The notes under the pieces: generated by a model
The model's input: the letters and a program-made list of their open reading frames with translations, nothing else
The model's database searches: none
Told to the model about the DNA's origin: nothing
From: Polynucleobacter sp. MWH-UH25E
GTDB taxonomy: Bacteria; Pseudomonadota; Gammaproteobacteria; Burkholderiales; Burkholderiaceae
NCBI RefSeq assembly: GCF_018687095.1
Contig: NZ_CP061286.1
Span: 992,001-1,056,000, forward strand
DNA length: 64,000 nt
Direction: 5' to 3'
Part shown: piece by piece, positions 17,404-24,590 of the stretch
Numbering within the stretch: position 1 is the stretch's first letter
Layout: the number at the start of each line of letters is the position of its first letter
Translations under genes and position numbers: made by a program

Positions 17404-17417
17404 TTGATGTAGATCAA
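17404..17417 (+). promoter_or_regulatory. FNR/ANR box upstream of ccoN
   Basis: A perfect FNR operator, TTGAT-GTAG-ATCAA. Its centre (17410.5) lies 41.5 bases before a start expected about 7 bases after the -10 hexamer GATAAT (17440-17445), the classical geometry of an FNR-activated class II promoter. An fnr gene lies 5 kb downstream. Confidence 0.9.
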
Positions 17418-17439
17418 ACCTCGACAGTCATCTTAATTT

Positions 17440-17445
17440 GATAAT
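17440..17445 (+). promoter_or_regulatory. -10 element of the ccoN promoter
   Basis: GATAAT, preceded by a T to form TGATAAT, matches 5 of 6 consensus positions. There is no sigma-70 -35 element at the right place; the FNR box takes that role. Confidence 0.65.
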
Positions 17446-17496
17446 TGACACTATCTATTTGAATTATGTCGCTGTTTGGTCAAAAAAGGAGAAACC

Positions 17497-18936
17497 ATGG
17501 GACTAGCCGTGGGGAGCAATCAAGATACCTTCAATTACAAAGTAGTTAGTCAATTCGCTATTGTTACTGTTTTATGGGGAATTGTTGGTATGCTCGTGGG
17601 CGTCATACTCGCTGCACAGTTAATTTGGCCTGAGATTACATTCAACATTCCTTGGTTAAGTTATGGTCGTTTACGTCCATTACATACAAATGCGGTGATT
17701 TTTGCATTTGGAGGCTCAGCGCTTTTTGCAACTTCCTATTACATTGTTCAGCGGACCTGTCAGGCTCGATTATTTAGCGATAAATTAGCTGCTTTCACTT
17801 TTTGGGGTTGGCAGTTAGTCATAGTTGGTGCAGCGATCACCTTGCCGCTTGGAATTTCTACCTCGAAAGAGTATGCCGAGCTCGAGTGGCCACTTGATTT
17901 ACTGATTACAGTAGTGTGGGTTGCTTATGCAATAGTCTTCTTTGGCACTATCATGAAGAGGAAAACAAAGCATATCTACGTCTCGAATTGGTTTTTTGGG
18001 GCGTACATCCTAACAATTGCCATCCTTCATATTTTTAACAATATTGAGATGCCTGCAAGTTTATGGAAATCTTATTCTGCATACGCAGGGGTTCAAGATG
18101 CCATGGTTCAATGGTGGTATGGCCATAACGCAGTAGGTTTCTTCTTGACTACCAGCTTCTTGGGCATGATGTATTACTTCATTCCTAAGCAGGCAGAGCG
18201 TCCAATTTACTCATATCGTTTGTCAATCGTTCACTTCTGGGCACTGAACTTTACTTATATGTGGGCGGGTCCTCATCACTTGCAACATACCGCTCTGCCT
18301 GATTGGACTCAATCTTTAGGTATGGTGTTCTCACTGATTTTGTTAGCGCCTTCTTGGGGTGGCATGATCAACGGCATCATGACATTGTCTGGTGCATGGT
18401 ACAAGTTGCGCCGTGATCCTATTTTGAAGTTTTTGGTCGTGGCCCTATCCTTCTACGGCATGTCTACCTTCGAAGGCTCCATGATGTCAATTAAGACTGT
18501 CAATAGCTTGTCTCATTACACAGACTGGACTATTGGTCACGTGCACTCTGGCGCTTTAGGCTGGGTTGCTATGATCACTATTGGTTCTTTGTACTATCTC
18601 ATTCCACGTTTGGTTGGTCAGAAAGATATGTACAGCACTAGGTTAATTGAGCTGCATTTTTGGATCGCAACAATCGGAGTGGTTATTTATATTGCTGCAA
18701 TGTGGATTGCTGGTGTGATGCAAGGTTTGATGTGGAGAGCCTTTGAGCCAGATGGCACATTGACTTATAGCTTTGTGGAATCTGTAAAAGCAACCTATCC
18801 TTTTTATGCTATTCGTTTGCTGGGCGGCTTGTGTTATTTGAGTGGAATGTTGTTAATGGCATATAACGTATTTAAAACTGTGCAGGGCAAGAAATTTGTA
18901 AATGCGCCGATTCCTAATGCAGTTGTTGCTCACTAA
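17497..18936 (+). CDS. ccoN: cbb3-type cytochrome c oxidase subunit I, CcoN
   Basis: A 479-residue heme-copper oxidase catalytic subunit with about twelve helices. The histidine ligands are recognisable in LRPLHTNAVIFAFGG (low-spin heme), YGHNAVGFFLTTSFLG (helix VI, Cu-B region), MWAGPHHLQHTALPDW and GHVHSGALGW. CcoN reduces oxygen at a high-spin heme b3/Cu-B centre. ATG 17497 is chosen because AAAAAGGAG lies just before it; an upstream TTG (17476) is unlikely. Expression is probably activated by FNR at low oxygen. Confidence 0.97.
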   Translation: MGLAVGSNQDTFNYKVVSQFAIVTVLWGIVGMLVGVILAAQLIWPEITFNIPWLSYGRLRPLHTNAVIFAFGGSALFATSYYIVQRTCQARLFSDKLAAFTFWGWQLVIVGAAITLPLGISTSKEYAELEWPLDLLITVVWVAYAIVFFGTIMKRKTKHIYVSNWFFGAYILTIAILHIFNNIEMPASLWKSYSAYAGVQDAMVQWWYGHNAVGFFLTTSFLGMMYYFIPKQAERPIYSYRLSIVHFWALNFTYMWAGPHHLQHTALPDWTQSLGMVFSLILLAPSWGGMINGIMTLSGAWYKLRRDPILKFLVVALSFYGMSTFEGSMMSIKTVNSLSHYTDWTIGHVHSGALGWVAMITIGSLYYLIPRLVGQKDMYSTRLIELHFWIATIGVVIYIAAMWIAGVMQGLMWRAFEPDGTLTYSFVESVKATYPFYAIRLLGGLCYLSGMLLMAYNVFKTVQGKKFVNAPIPNAVVAH

Positions 18937-18947
18937 GGGGGAAGAAA

Positions 18948-19598
18948 ATGTCTAGCGAAAATAAATTCTTTTCCCATGGTACGCTTGAGAAAAATGTTGG
19001 TTGGTTGATTATTGCCACTATTGTGGTTGTTTCAATTGCAGGACTTGTACAAATTGTTCCATTATTTTTTCAACACTCTACAACTGAGCCCAGCCCGGGG
19101 GTAGTGCCATACACTGCGTTACGTTTAGCGGGTCGTGACATATATCAGCGCGAAGGTTGTGTTGGGTGTCATTCACAACAGATTCGTACTCTTCGTTCTG
19201 AAGTAGAGCGTTATGGCCCATATTCATTGGCTGGTGAGTCTGTTTTTGATCACCCATTCCTTTGGGGTAGCAAGCGTACCGGTCCAGACTTAGCTCGCGT
19301 TGGGGGTCGTTATTCCGATGCTTGGCATCAAATCCACTTAAACAACCCACGTGATGTGGTGCCCGAGTCCAATATGCCTGCATATCCATGGCTATCAAAG
19401 AATGCAGCTAATGCGGGCACTATCCAGTCGCATATGACTGCAATGCGTCGCTTGGGTGTGCCTTATACCGATGAAGACATTGCAAATGCACCAAAAGAAT
19501 TAGAAGGAAAGACCGAGCTTGACGCGTTGATTGCATATCTTCAGGGTCTTGGAGTTTCGCGTCGTTACATTATTGTTGATGAAGTAACCAATAAGTAA
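18948..19598 (+). CDS. ccoO: cbb3 oxidase mono-heme subunit CcoO
   Basis: A 216-residue membrane-anchored cytochrome c with one N-terminal helix (about 18-40) and one heme c site, CVGCH (residues 71-75). A distal methionine ligand is likely in PESNMPAYPWL. CcoO passes electrons from CcoP to CcoN. Heme attachment needs the ccm system also encoded in this window. A strong GGGGGAAGAAA ribosome site precedes the ATG. Confidence 0.97.
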   Translation: MSSENKFFSHGTLEKNVGWLIIATIVVVSIAGLVQIVPLFFQHSTTEPSPGVVPYTALRLAGRDIYQREGCVGCHSQQIRTLRSEVERYGPYSLAGESVFDHPFLWGSKRTGPDLARVGGRYSDAWHQIHLNNPRDVVPESNMPAYPWLSKNAANAGTIQSHMTAMRRLGVPYTDEDIANAPKELEGKTELDALIAYLQGLGVSRRYIIVDEVTNK

Positions 19599-19611
19599 AG
19601 CTGCAAAACAA

Positions 19612-19779
19612 ATGGAAAAAATTATTCCCTATCTTTCAGCTTTTTCTACTGTCATAGGTTTAATCTTTTTTCTTGGAATTGTTTGGTGGGCATGGTCACC
19701 ACGAAGAAAAGAAGCTAATCAGGAATCGGCTGAACTTCCATTTGATCTGCCGGATGAATTTAGTAAGGAAAAATCATGA
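19612..19779 (+). CDS. ccoQ: cbb3 oxidase subunit CcoQ
   Basis: A 55-codon gene with one transmembrane helix (about residues 8-28, GLIFFLGIVWWAWSPRRK) followed by an acidic tail (AELPFDLPDE), as in CcoQ/FixQ, which stabilises the CcoNOP complex. It lies between ccoO and ccoP and overlaps the ccoP start by 4 bases. Confidence 0.93.
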   Translation: MEKIIPYLSAFSTVIGLIFFLGIVWWAWSPRRKEANQESAELPFDLPDEFSKEKS

Positions 19780-20702
19780 GTGACTTTCTGAGTAGCGGTT
19801 GGAGCACATATATTGCCCTCGTGGCATTGATTGGTATTATTTGGTGTGTATGGCTTTTATTTTCACAAAGAAAAGCAAAGGTAGTTCACACTGCAGACGG
19901 TGCCGTTGCTGATACTGGCCATGTTTGGGATGAAGATCTACGCGAACTAAATAATCCGCTACCACGTTGGTGGATGTGGATGTTCTTAATCTCTTGCATA
20001 TTTGCTTTGGTTTATCTAGTGCTCTATCCAGGACTCGGCTCCTATCCAGGCATATTGGGCTATAGCACTGACGGCGCCTTGATGAAGTCGATGACGAATG
20101 CAAATGATGAGCTCAAGCCAGTCTATGCAAAATATGTGAAGATGGATATCGAACAAATTGCTGCCGATCCACAAGCCCGTGAAATGGGTCAACGTCTGTT
20201 CTTGAATTCTTGTGCACAATGTCATGGCTCTGATGCTGGTGGCTCTAAAGGATTCCCGAATTTGACCGATGGCGACTGGTTGTATGGCGGTTCACCAGAA
20301 AACATCAAAACAACCATTACCAATGGTCGCGGCGGTGTGATGCCTCCATTCCCACAATTAGATAGCAAGCAAATTGTGGACGTAGCCAATTATGTTCGTA
20401 GCTTATCCGGCTTGCCTGCTGATGATCTCAAAGTAGCACGTGGGGCAGAAGTATTTAAAGCAAACTGTGCAGCTTGTCATGGTCCAGACGGAAAAGGCAA
20501 TATTGCTTTAGGCGCCCCAAATCTTACAGATAAAACTTGGCTGTATGGTGGTTCTGAGGCAACCATTATTGAGACGGTTACTAAGGGTCGCATGGCAATG
20601 ATGCCTGCTCAAGATAAAGTGTTAAGTCCTGAGAAGATTCAGTTGTTAACCGCTTATGTATGGGGCTTATCAAATAATAAGCAGGCACCTGCAAGTAAGT
20701 AA
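19776..20702 (+). CDS. ccoP: cbb3 oxidase di-heme subunit CcoP
   Basis: A 308-residue protein with two N-terminal membrane helices (about 10-30 and 64-84) and two cytochrome c domains with CAQCH (146-150) and CAACH (231-235). Methionine ligands lie in GGVMPPFP and MAMMPAQ. CcoP receives electrons from soluble cytochromes or the bc1 complex. It overlaps ccoQ by 4 bases, and ccoG follows after 21 bases. Confidence 0.97.
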   Translation: MSDFLSSGWSTYIALVALIGIIWCVWLLFSQRKAKVVHTADGAVADTGHVWDEDLRELNNPLPRWWMWMFLISCIFALVYLVLYPGLGSYPGILGYSTDGALMKSMTNANDELKPVYAKYVKMDIEQIAADPQAREMGQRLFLNSCAQCHGSDAGGSKGFPNLTDGDWLYGGSPENIKTTITNGRGGVMPPFPQLDSKQIVDVANYVRSLSGLPADDLKVARGAEVFKANCAACHGPDGKGNIALGAPNLTDKTWLYGGSEATIIETVTKGRMAMMPAQDKVLSPEKIQLLTAYVWGLSNNKQAPASK

Positions 20703-20723
20703 TACAGGGTAAGTGAAGTAACA

Positions 20724-22181
20724 GTGTCAGAGAATTCGCCGGGTGGAAAGCCCGTTCCGATAGAGGTAATAGAGGAATCTCTTTACGAGGTCCGGCGAAA
20801 GATTTACCCGCGTTCTGTCTCGGGCTTGTTTGCCCGCTGGCGTTTTATCTTGGTATTCGCCACACAACTCCTCTTTTATGGCCTGCCTTGGCTGAGTTGG
20901 AATGGTCGTCAAGCAGTTCTCTTTGATTTAATTCAGCGTAAGTTTTACATCTTCGGTTTGGTTTTATGGCCGCAAGATGTGATCTATCTCACGCTGCTGC
21001 TAATTCTTTCTGCTTTAGCCTTATTTCTATTTACTGCGGTAGCAGGCCGTTTATTTTGTGGCTACGCATGTCCGCAGACGGTTTATACAGAGATCTTTAT
21101 GTGGATCGAGCGCAAGGTCGAGGGTGATCGTTTTGCGCGGATACGTCTAGATGGCGAAGAGTGGCCATGGAGCTTTAAAAAGTGGCGCCTGAAGATCACC
21201 AAGCATTTCCTGTGGCTGGTGATTGCCTTTTGGACCGGTTTCACATTCATTGGTTATTTCACCCCAATTGAAACCTTGGGTGCCGCTATTTTGCATTTGT
21301 CCTTAGGCCCATGGCAGACATTCTGGTTGTGTTTCTACAGCTTTGCCACTTGGGGTAATGCAGGCTTTATGCGAGAGCAAGTTTGCAAATACATGTGTCC
21401 ATACGCACGCTTCCAAAGCGTGATGGTCGACAAAGACACCTTCTTAGTGACCTATGACAAGGTTCGCGGTGAGCCTCGTGGAAGTCGCAGTAAGTCTGCT
21501 GATCATGCTGCTTTAGGCTTGGGTGATTGCGTTGACTGCAGTATTTGCGTGCAAGTTTGTCCAACAGGCATTGATATTCGAGATGGTTTGCAATACATGT
21601 GTATTGGTTGTGGCGCCTGTATTGATGCATGTGATCAGGTAATGGAGAAGGTAAATTATCCAAAAGGCTTAATTCGGTATACCACCGAGAGAGCGATGTT
21701 GGATAAAGAGACCAATCAAAGTGCCATTAGGCATATATTGCGTCCACGGGTGATTTTCTATACAGGATTTATTACGCTGTTGGCTTCCGCCTTCCTATTT
21801 TCTTTGGCCACCAGAAATCCGCTCCGTGTTGATGTCATGCGTGACCGTGGTGCTTTGGCGCGCGAGGTAGAGGGTGTGCGGATTGAAAATATTTATCGCA
21901 TTCAAATCATGAATGCATCCGAGAACCCAATGAAGGTTCAGGTTAAAGCAACTGGTCTGAATGATTTGAGGATTTTAAATTCTCAAGGTCAAGAGGTAAC
22001 CGAAATTAATGTTAGTCCTGCAAGTAATCAATTAATGCCAATTAAAGTGAGCACCAATATTGGCCAAAACGATCCTGGTAACTACCCAATTCATTTTGAT
22101 GTCACTGCGCAAGAGCAGGCTGGCAATGAATTTATTACGAGAACACGTAATGAAAAATCCAGCTTTATTATTCCTCGTTAA
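20724..22181 (+). CDS. ccoG: cbb3 oxidase assembly Fe-S protein CcoG
   Basis: A 485-residue membrane ferredoxin-like protein that acts as a cupric reductase in cbb3 assembly. It has about five helices, CGYACPQT and CKYMCPYARFQ motifs, and two 4Fe-4S ferredoxin motifs (CVDCSICVQVCPTG and CIGCGACIDACD), then a periplasmic immunoglobulin-like C-terminal domain (about 370-485). The start codon is GTG. It follows ccoP and precedes ccoH, the expected order. Confidence 0.95.
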   Translation: MSENSPGGKPVPIEVIEESLYEVRRKIYPRSVSGLFARWRFILVFATQLLFYGLPWLSWNGRQAVLFDLIQRKFYIFGLVLWPQDVIYLTLLLILSALALFLFTAVAGRLFCGYACPQTVYTEIFMWIERKVEGDRFARIRLDGEEWPWSFKKWRLKITKHFLWLVIAFWTGFTFIGYFTPIETLGAAILHLSLGPWQTFWLCFYSFATWGNAGFMREQVCKYMCPYARFQSVMVDKDTFLVTYDKVRGEPRGSRSKSADHAALGLGDCVDCSICVQVCPTGIDIRDGLQYMCIGCGACIDACDQVMEKVNYPKGLIRYTTERAMLDKETNQSAIRHILRPRVIFYTGFITLLASAFLFSLATRNPLRVDVMRDRGALAREVEGVRIENIYRIQIMNASENPMKVQVKATGLNDLRILNSQGQEVTEINVSPASNQLMPIKVSTNIGQNDPGNYPIHFDVTAQEQAGNEFITRTRNEKSSFIIPR

Positions 22182-22211
22182 GCTAGCAAGCGAAAGATGG
22201 AGAGCAAGCAT

Positions 22212-22415
22212 ATGACCGAACAGCAGATTAGTAAGCCTTGGTGGAAGCAGCTATGGCCTTGGCTCTTAATTAGCGGCCCTGCAGTCGCGATGATTGGTTG
22301 CATCATTACGATTTGGCTTGCAGTCAATATGTATGCTGATAAACCTTTGCGTGATGGAGTGGTAAAGCAAGGTTTAAAAGTTGAGCAACTTAAAGATGCG
22401 CAGGCTCACAAATGA
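22212..22415 (+). CDS. ccoH: FixH/CcoH-family assembly protein, short form
   Basis: A 67-residue protein: an N-terminal lead (KPWWKQLWPWLLISGP), one membrane helix (about 17-40) and a short tail with ADKPLRDGVVKQGLKVEQ, which matches the DxxVxxGL segment of FixH. Full FixH/CcoH proteins are about 150 residues, so this is a truncated or naturally short version lacking most of the periplasmic domain. ATG 22212 has a GGAGAG site 7 bases before it; an ATG at 22197 is the alternative. Assignment rests on motif and position after ccoG. Confidence 0.75.
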   Translation: MTEQQISKPWWKQLWPWLLISGPAVAMIGCIITIWLAVNMYADKPLRDGVVKQGLKVEQLKDAQAHK

Positions 22416-22672
22416 AATATCGTCTACTCATTTGGATTTTGTGGCCTTCATTCTTGGTTGCTGGTATGGCAGAGGGTTTGTTGTTTACCGTTATCCACCC
22501 ACAAGATTTATTGTTCTTTGGATACCATCCAGACGTATCTGATGAGGGTATTTACACCATTGGATTTTTTGTTATCTGGACTTTTTGCGCTGTCTCTAGC
22601 GCTCTTACAGCTTATATCTTGCCTGGTATCGAATCGCCAGACAATAAAGAAATCGACCGCGGATTGATTTAG
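22412..22672 (+). CDS. Small membrane protein of the cco cluster, function unknown
   Basis: An 86-residue protein with two hydrophobic helices (about 5-25 and 47-69) joined by a loop with HPQDLLFFGYHPDVSDEG. The start overlaps the ccoH stop by 4 bases, so it is translated with the cco assembly genes. I do not recognise a named family. A role in oxidase assembly or membrane housekeeping is inferred from position only. It is the last gene of the operon, tail to tail with fnr. Confidence 0.75.
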   Translation: MKYRLLIWILWPSFLVAGMAEGLLFTVIHPQDLLFFGYHPDVSDEGIYTIGFFVIWTFCAVSSALTAYILPGIESPDNKEIDRGLI

Positions 22673-22674
22673 TC

Positions 22675-23445
22675 CTATCCCTGTTTTAGCGGGATATCAG
22701 GGCTAACGCAGGCGGTTCTATCTGGATTTGGTATACCCGCTAACTCATAGAGGCCGTTCATATCAATGAGCTTGATATGGCGTTGTTTGATTTGAATGAG
22801 TCCTGATTCGGCAAAGCGCGAAAGCATGCGGCTGACCGTTTCTATCTGAATGCCGAGATAGCTACCAATGTCGACACGACTCATACGTAAATCAAATTCA
22901 TTATTTAAATAACCACGTGCCGCTAGGCGTTGCGAGAGGCTGAGTAGAAAAGCAGCCAATCGTTCTTCGGCACGCATTGTGCCAAGAGAAAGTAAATGAC
23001 GCTGATCTTGCGTGAGCTCGCGACTCATGATGCGATGAAACTGATTTTGTAGAACAGGGATTTGTCGTGCAAGATCCTCAAATGCATCGTAACGAATAAT
23101 GCATACGTCACTCTCTTCTAGGGCAATCGCGTCAGATTGGTAATGACCATCCCCGATGCCATCTAATCCCAAAATTTCACCGGGTAGATGAAAGCCAATG
23201 ACTTGTTGTCGGCCATCTTGCAGGCAGTACTCAGTTTTGAGGGTGCCAAAACGGACGCTATAGACTGAACTTAATGGATCGCCGTGGCGATAAAGGCTTT
23301 CACCTTTTTGTAAATGCACCCGCTCTTTTACTAAGGTGTCAATTTTGGATACATCGCTAGAGCTGAGGCCAACCGGTAGGCAGAATTGCCCCAAGACGCA
23401 AACCGAGCATTTGCTGGTAGGGGTATCGGTAGACTTGTAATTCAT
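22675..23445 (-). CDS. fnr: Oxygen-responsive Crp/Fnr regulator FNR
   Basis: A 256-residue protein with the oxygen-sensing cysteines of FNR: Cys13-x2-Cys16-x5-Cys22 plus a central Cys115 (in SDVCIIRY), which in the family bind a 4Fe-4S cluster. Next are a cyclic-nucleotide-type beta-roll (about 40-120), the dimerisation helix and a winged helix whose recognition helix has ETVSRMLSRF (the E--SR reading of TTGAT half-sites). The perfect FNR box before ccoN is a natural target. No FNR box was seen before fnr itself. Confidence 0.95.
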   Translation of the reverse strand: MNYKSTDTPTSKCSVCVLGQFCLPVGLSSSDVSKIDTLVKERVHLQKGESLYRHGDPLSSVYSVRFGTLKTEYCLQDGRQQVIGFHLPGEILGLDGIGDGHYQSDAIALEESDVCIIRYDAFEDLARQIPVLQNQFHRIMSRELTQDQRHLLSLGTMRAEERLAAFLLSLSQRLAARGYLNNEFDLRMSRVDIGSYLGIQIETVSRMLSRFAESGLIQIKQRHIKLIDMNGLYELAGIPNPDRTACVSPDIPLKQG

Positions 23446-23507
23446 AATGGCTTAATTATGCAGACAGTTTATTCTACTAGGGTGAACGATAGTCCTATCC
23501 CCTTTAA

Positions 23508-24227
23508 ATGCTGACCGCCAGCCTGTTGACTGCGGTTTTTTTGGGCGCACTCGTCAGTGGTTGGCACTGCGCCTTGATGTGTGGCGGTATTGCTGCTGCC
23601 ATTGAGCGCCCTGTAGCATCCCAGATGCCCTTAAAAACCAAATTTGAGCTTTTATATGACCAACTCATTATGCACATGGGTCGTATAACTACCTATGTCT
23701 TATTGGGTGCTCTCGCCGCTTGGATTGGGGTAGTAGTCTGGCAGCAAAATGTCTTACCGATTCAACGCAGCTTATTTGTAGTGACTTCCATCCTGTTATT
23801 TTTAATGGGTATTCGCCTTCTGAACTTAGGTGGGTCTAGTAAGCGGATTAGCGCCAGATGGCTTGGTGCTCAAATTGCAAATTATTGGGCCAAATATTTA
23901 GGCCGTTATGCAAATAGCCCTTCGCGCTGGTTTAGTGGGATGTTGTGGGGGCTCGTGCCTTGTGGTTTGGTCTATGGTGTATTGCCATTAGCTTTTTTAT
24001 CTGGTGATGTATTGACAGGCGCAACCATCATGTTTGTATTTGGTTTGGGAACTTTGCCAAACTTATTATTGATATCCAAGTTTTCTGCAGCATTAACTCA
24101 GTTTGGGCAATACGCATGGGTGCGGTATTTTGCTGCTTCCTTACTATTTATTGGTGCTGGGTTTGGGTTGTATCGTGCGTGGATTTTGCCTGACGCATTG
24201 CTTAAAGGCGGTTTCTGCCTAAGTTAG
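23508..24227 (+). CDS. Sulfite exporter TauE/SafE-like membrane protein of the cco cluster
   Basis: A 239-residue protein with about six helices and an early GWHCALMCGGIAAAIE motif, typical of the UreH/CcoH2-like branch of the TauE/SafE family that is often encoded with cbb3 genes. The GWHC-x3-C pair suggests metal, perhaps copper, handling. It is divergent from fnr with 62 bases between them. Function is inferred from family and neighbourhood. Confidence 0.82.
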   Translation: MLTASLLTAVFLGALVSGWHCALMCGGIAAAIERPVASQMPLKTKFELLYDQLIMHMGRITTYVLLGALAAWIGVVVWQQNVLPIQRSLFVVTSILLFLMGIRLLNLGGSSKRISARWLGAQIANYWAKYLGRYANSPSRWFSGMLWGLVPCGLVYGVLPLAFLSGDVLTGATIMFVFGLGTLPNLLLISKFSAALTQFGQYAWVRYFAASLLFIGAGFGLYRAWILPDALLKGGFCLS

Positions 24228-24230
24228 TTG

Positions 24231-24482
24231 CTACCCCTCTTTAGCTTGAAAGAATGCCAATTTTTCAGATCGGGCAAGACGCTTCAATTGGGCCTCAGCT
24301 TTAGAAGCCTCGGATCGGTTTGGGTGCTCTTGAGTTGCCAATAATTGGACTGGTCCGCGGGATCGGGTATAGCGCGCACCTTGTCCTGAATTATGGGCAT
24401 TAATCCGATGTTCAAGGCGATTGGTAATGCCAGCATAGTAGCTGCCGTCTGAACATTCAAGAAGGTAAACAAACCAGGTCAA
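24231..24482 (-). CDS. GIY-YIG nuclease-superfamily protein (YhbQ/UPF0213 type)
   Basis: An 83-residue protein consisting of a single GIY-YIG domain: WFVYLLECSDGSYYAGITN holds the split GIY/YIG motif, followed by an Arg (LEHRINAHNSG) and ARYTRSRGPV. Such short stand-alone domains are widespread in bacteria; some have DNA-nicking activity. The start appears to be TTG (24482), directly before TWFVYLLEC, with no better ATG in frame. It ends 3 bases after the TauE-like gene in convergent orientation. Confidence 0.85.
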   Translation of the reverse strand: MTWFVYLLECSDGSYYAGITNRLEHRINAHNSGQGARYTRSRGPVQLLATQEHPNRSEASKAEAQLKRLARSEKLAFFQAKEG

Positions 24483-24522
24483 AATGAGGTCAAATTTGGG
24501 TTAAAAAAGGGCTTTAAAAAGC

Positions 24523-24549
24523 CTTGAAATTCGCAAGATTGCCCATATA
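24523..24549 (+). promoter_or_regulatory. Sigma-32 heat-shock promoter of clpB
   Basis: CTTGAAA (24523-24529), a 12-base spacer, then CCCATATA (24542-24549) match the sigma-32 consensus CTTGAAA-N11-16-CCCATnT closely. The ATG of clpB lies 41 bases downstream. Confidence 0.92.
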
Positions 24550-24590
24550 TTCTATAGATATAAATATATGGAAAACATGAGGCAATAAAA

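Noticed and set aside
22671..23501. An 11-base direct repeat AGTCCTATCCC on both sides of fnr
   Set aside because: Repeats of this length occur by chance many times in 64 kb; there is no mobile-element gene or terminal inverted repeat.
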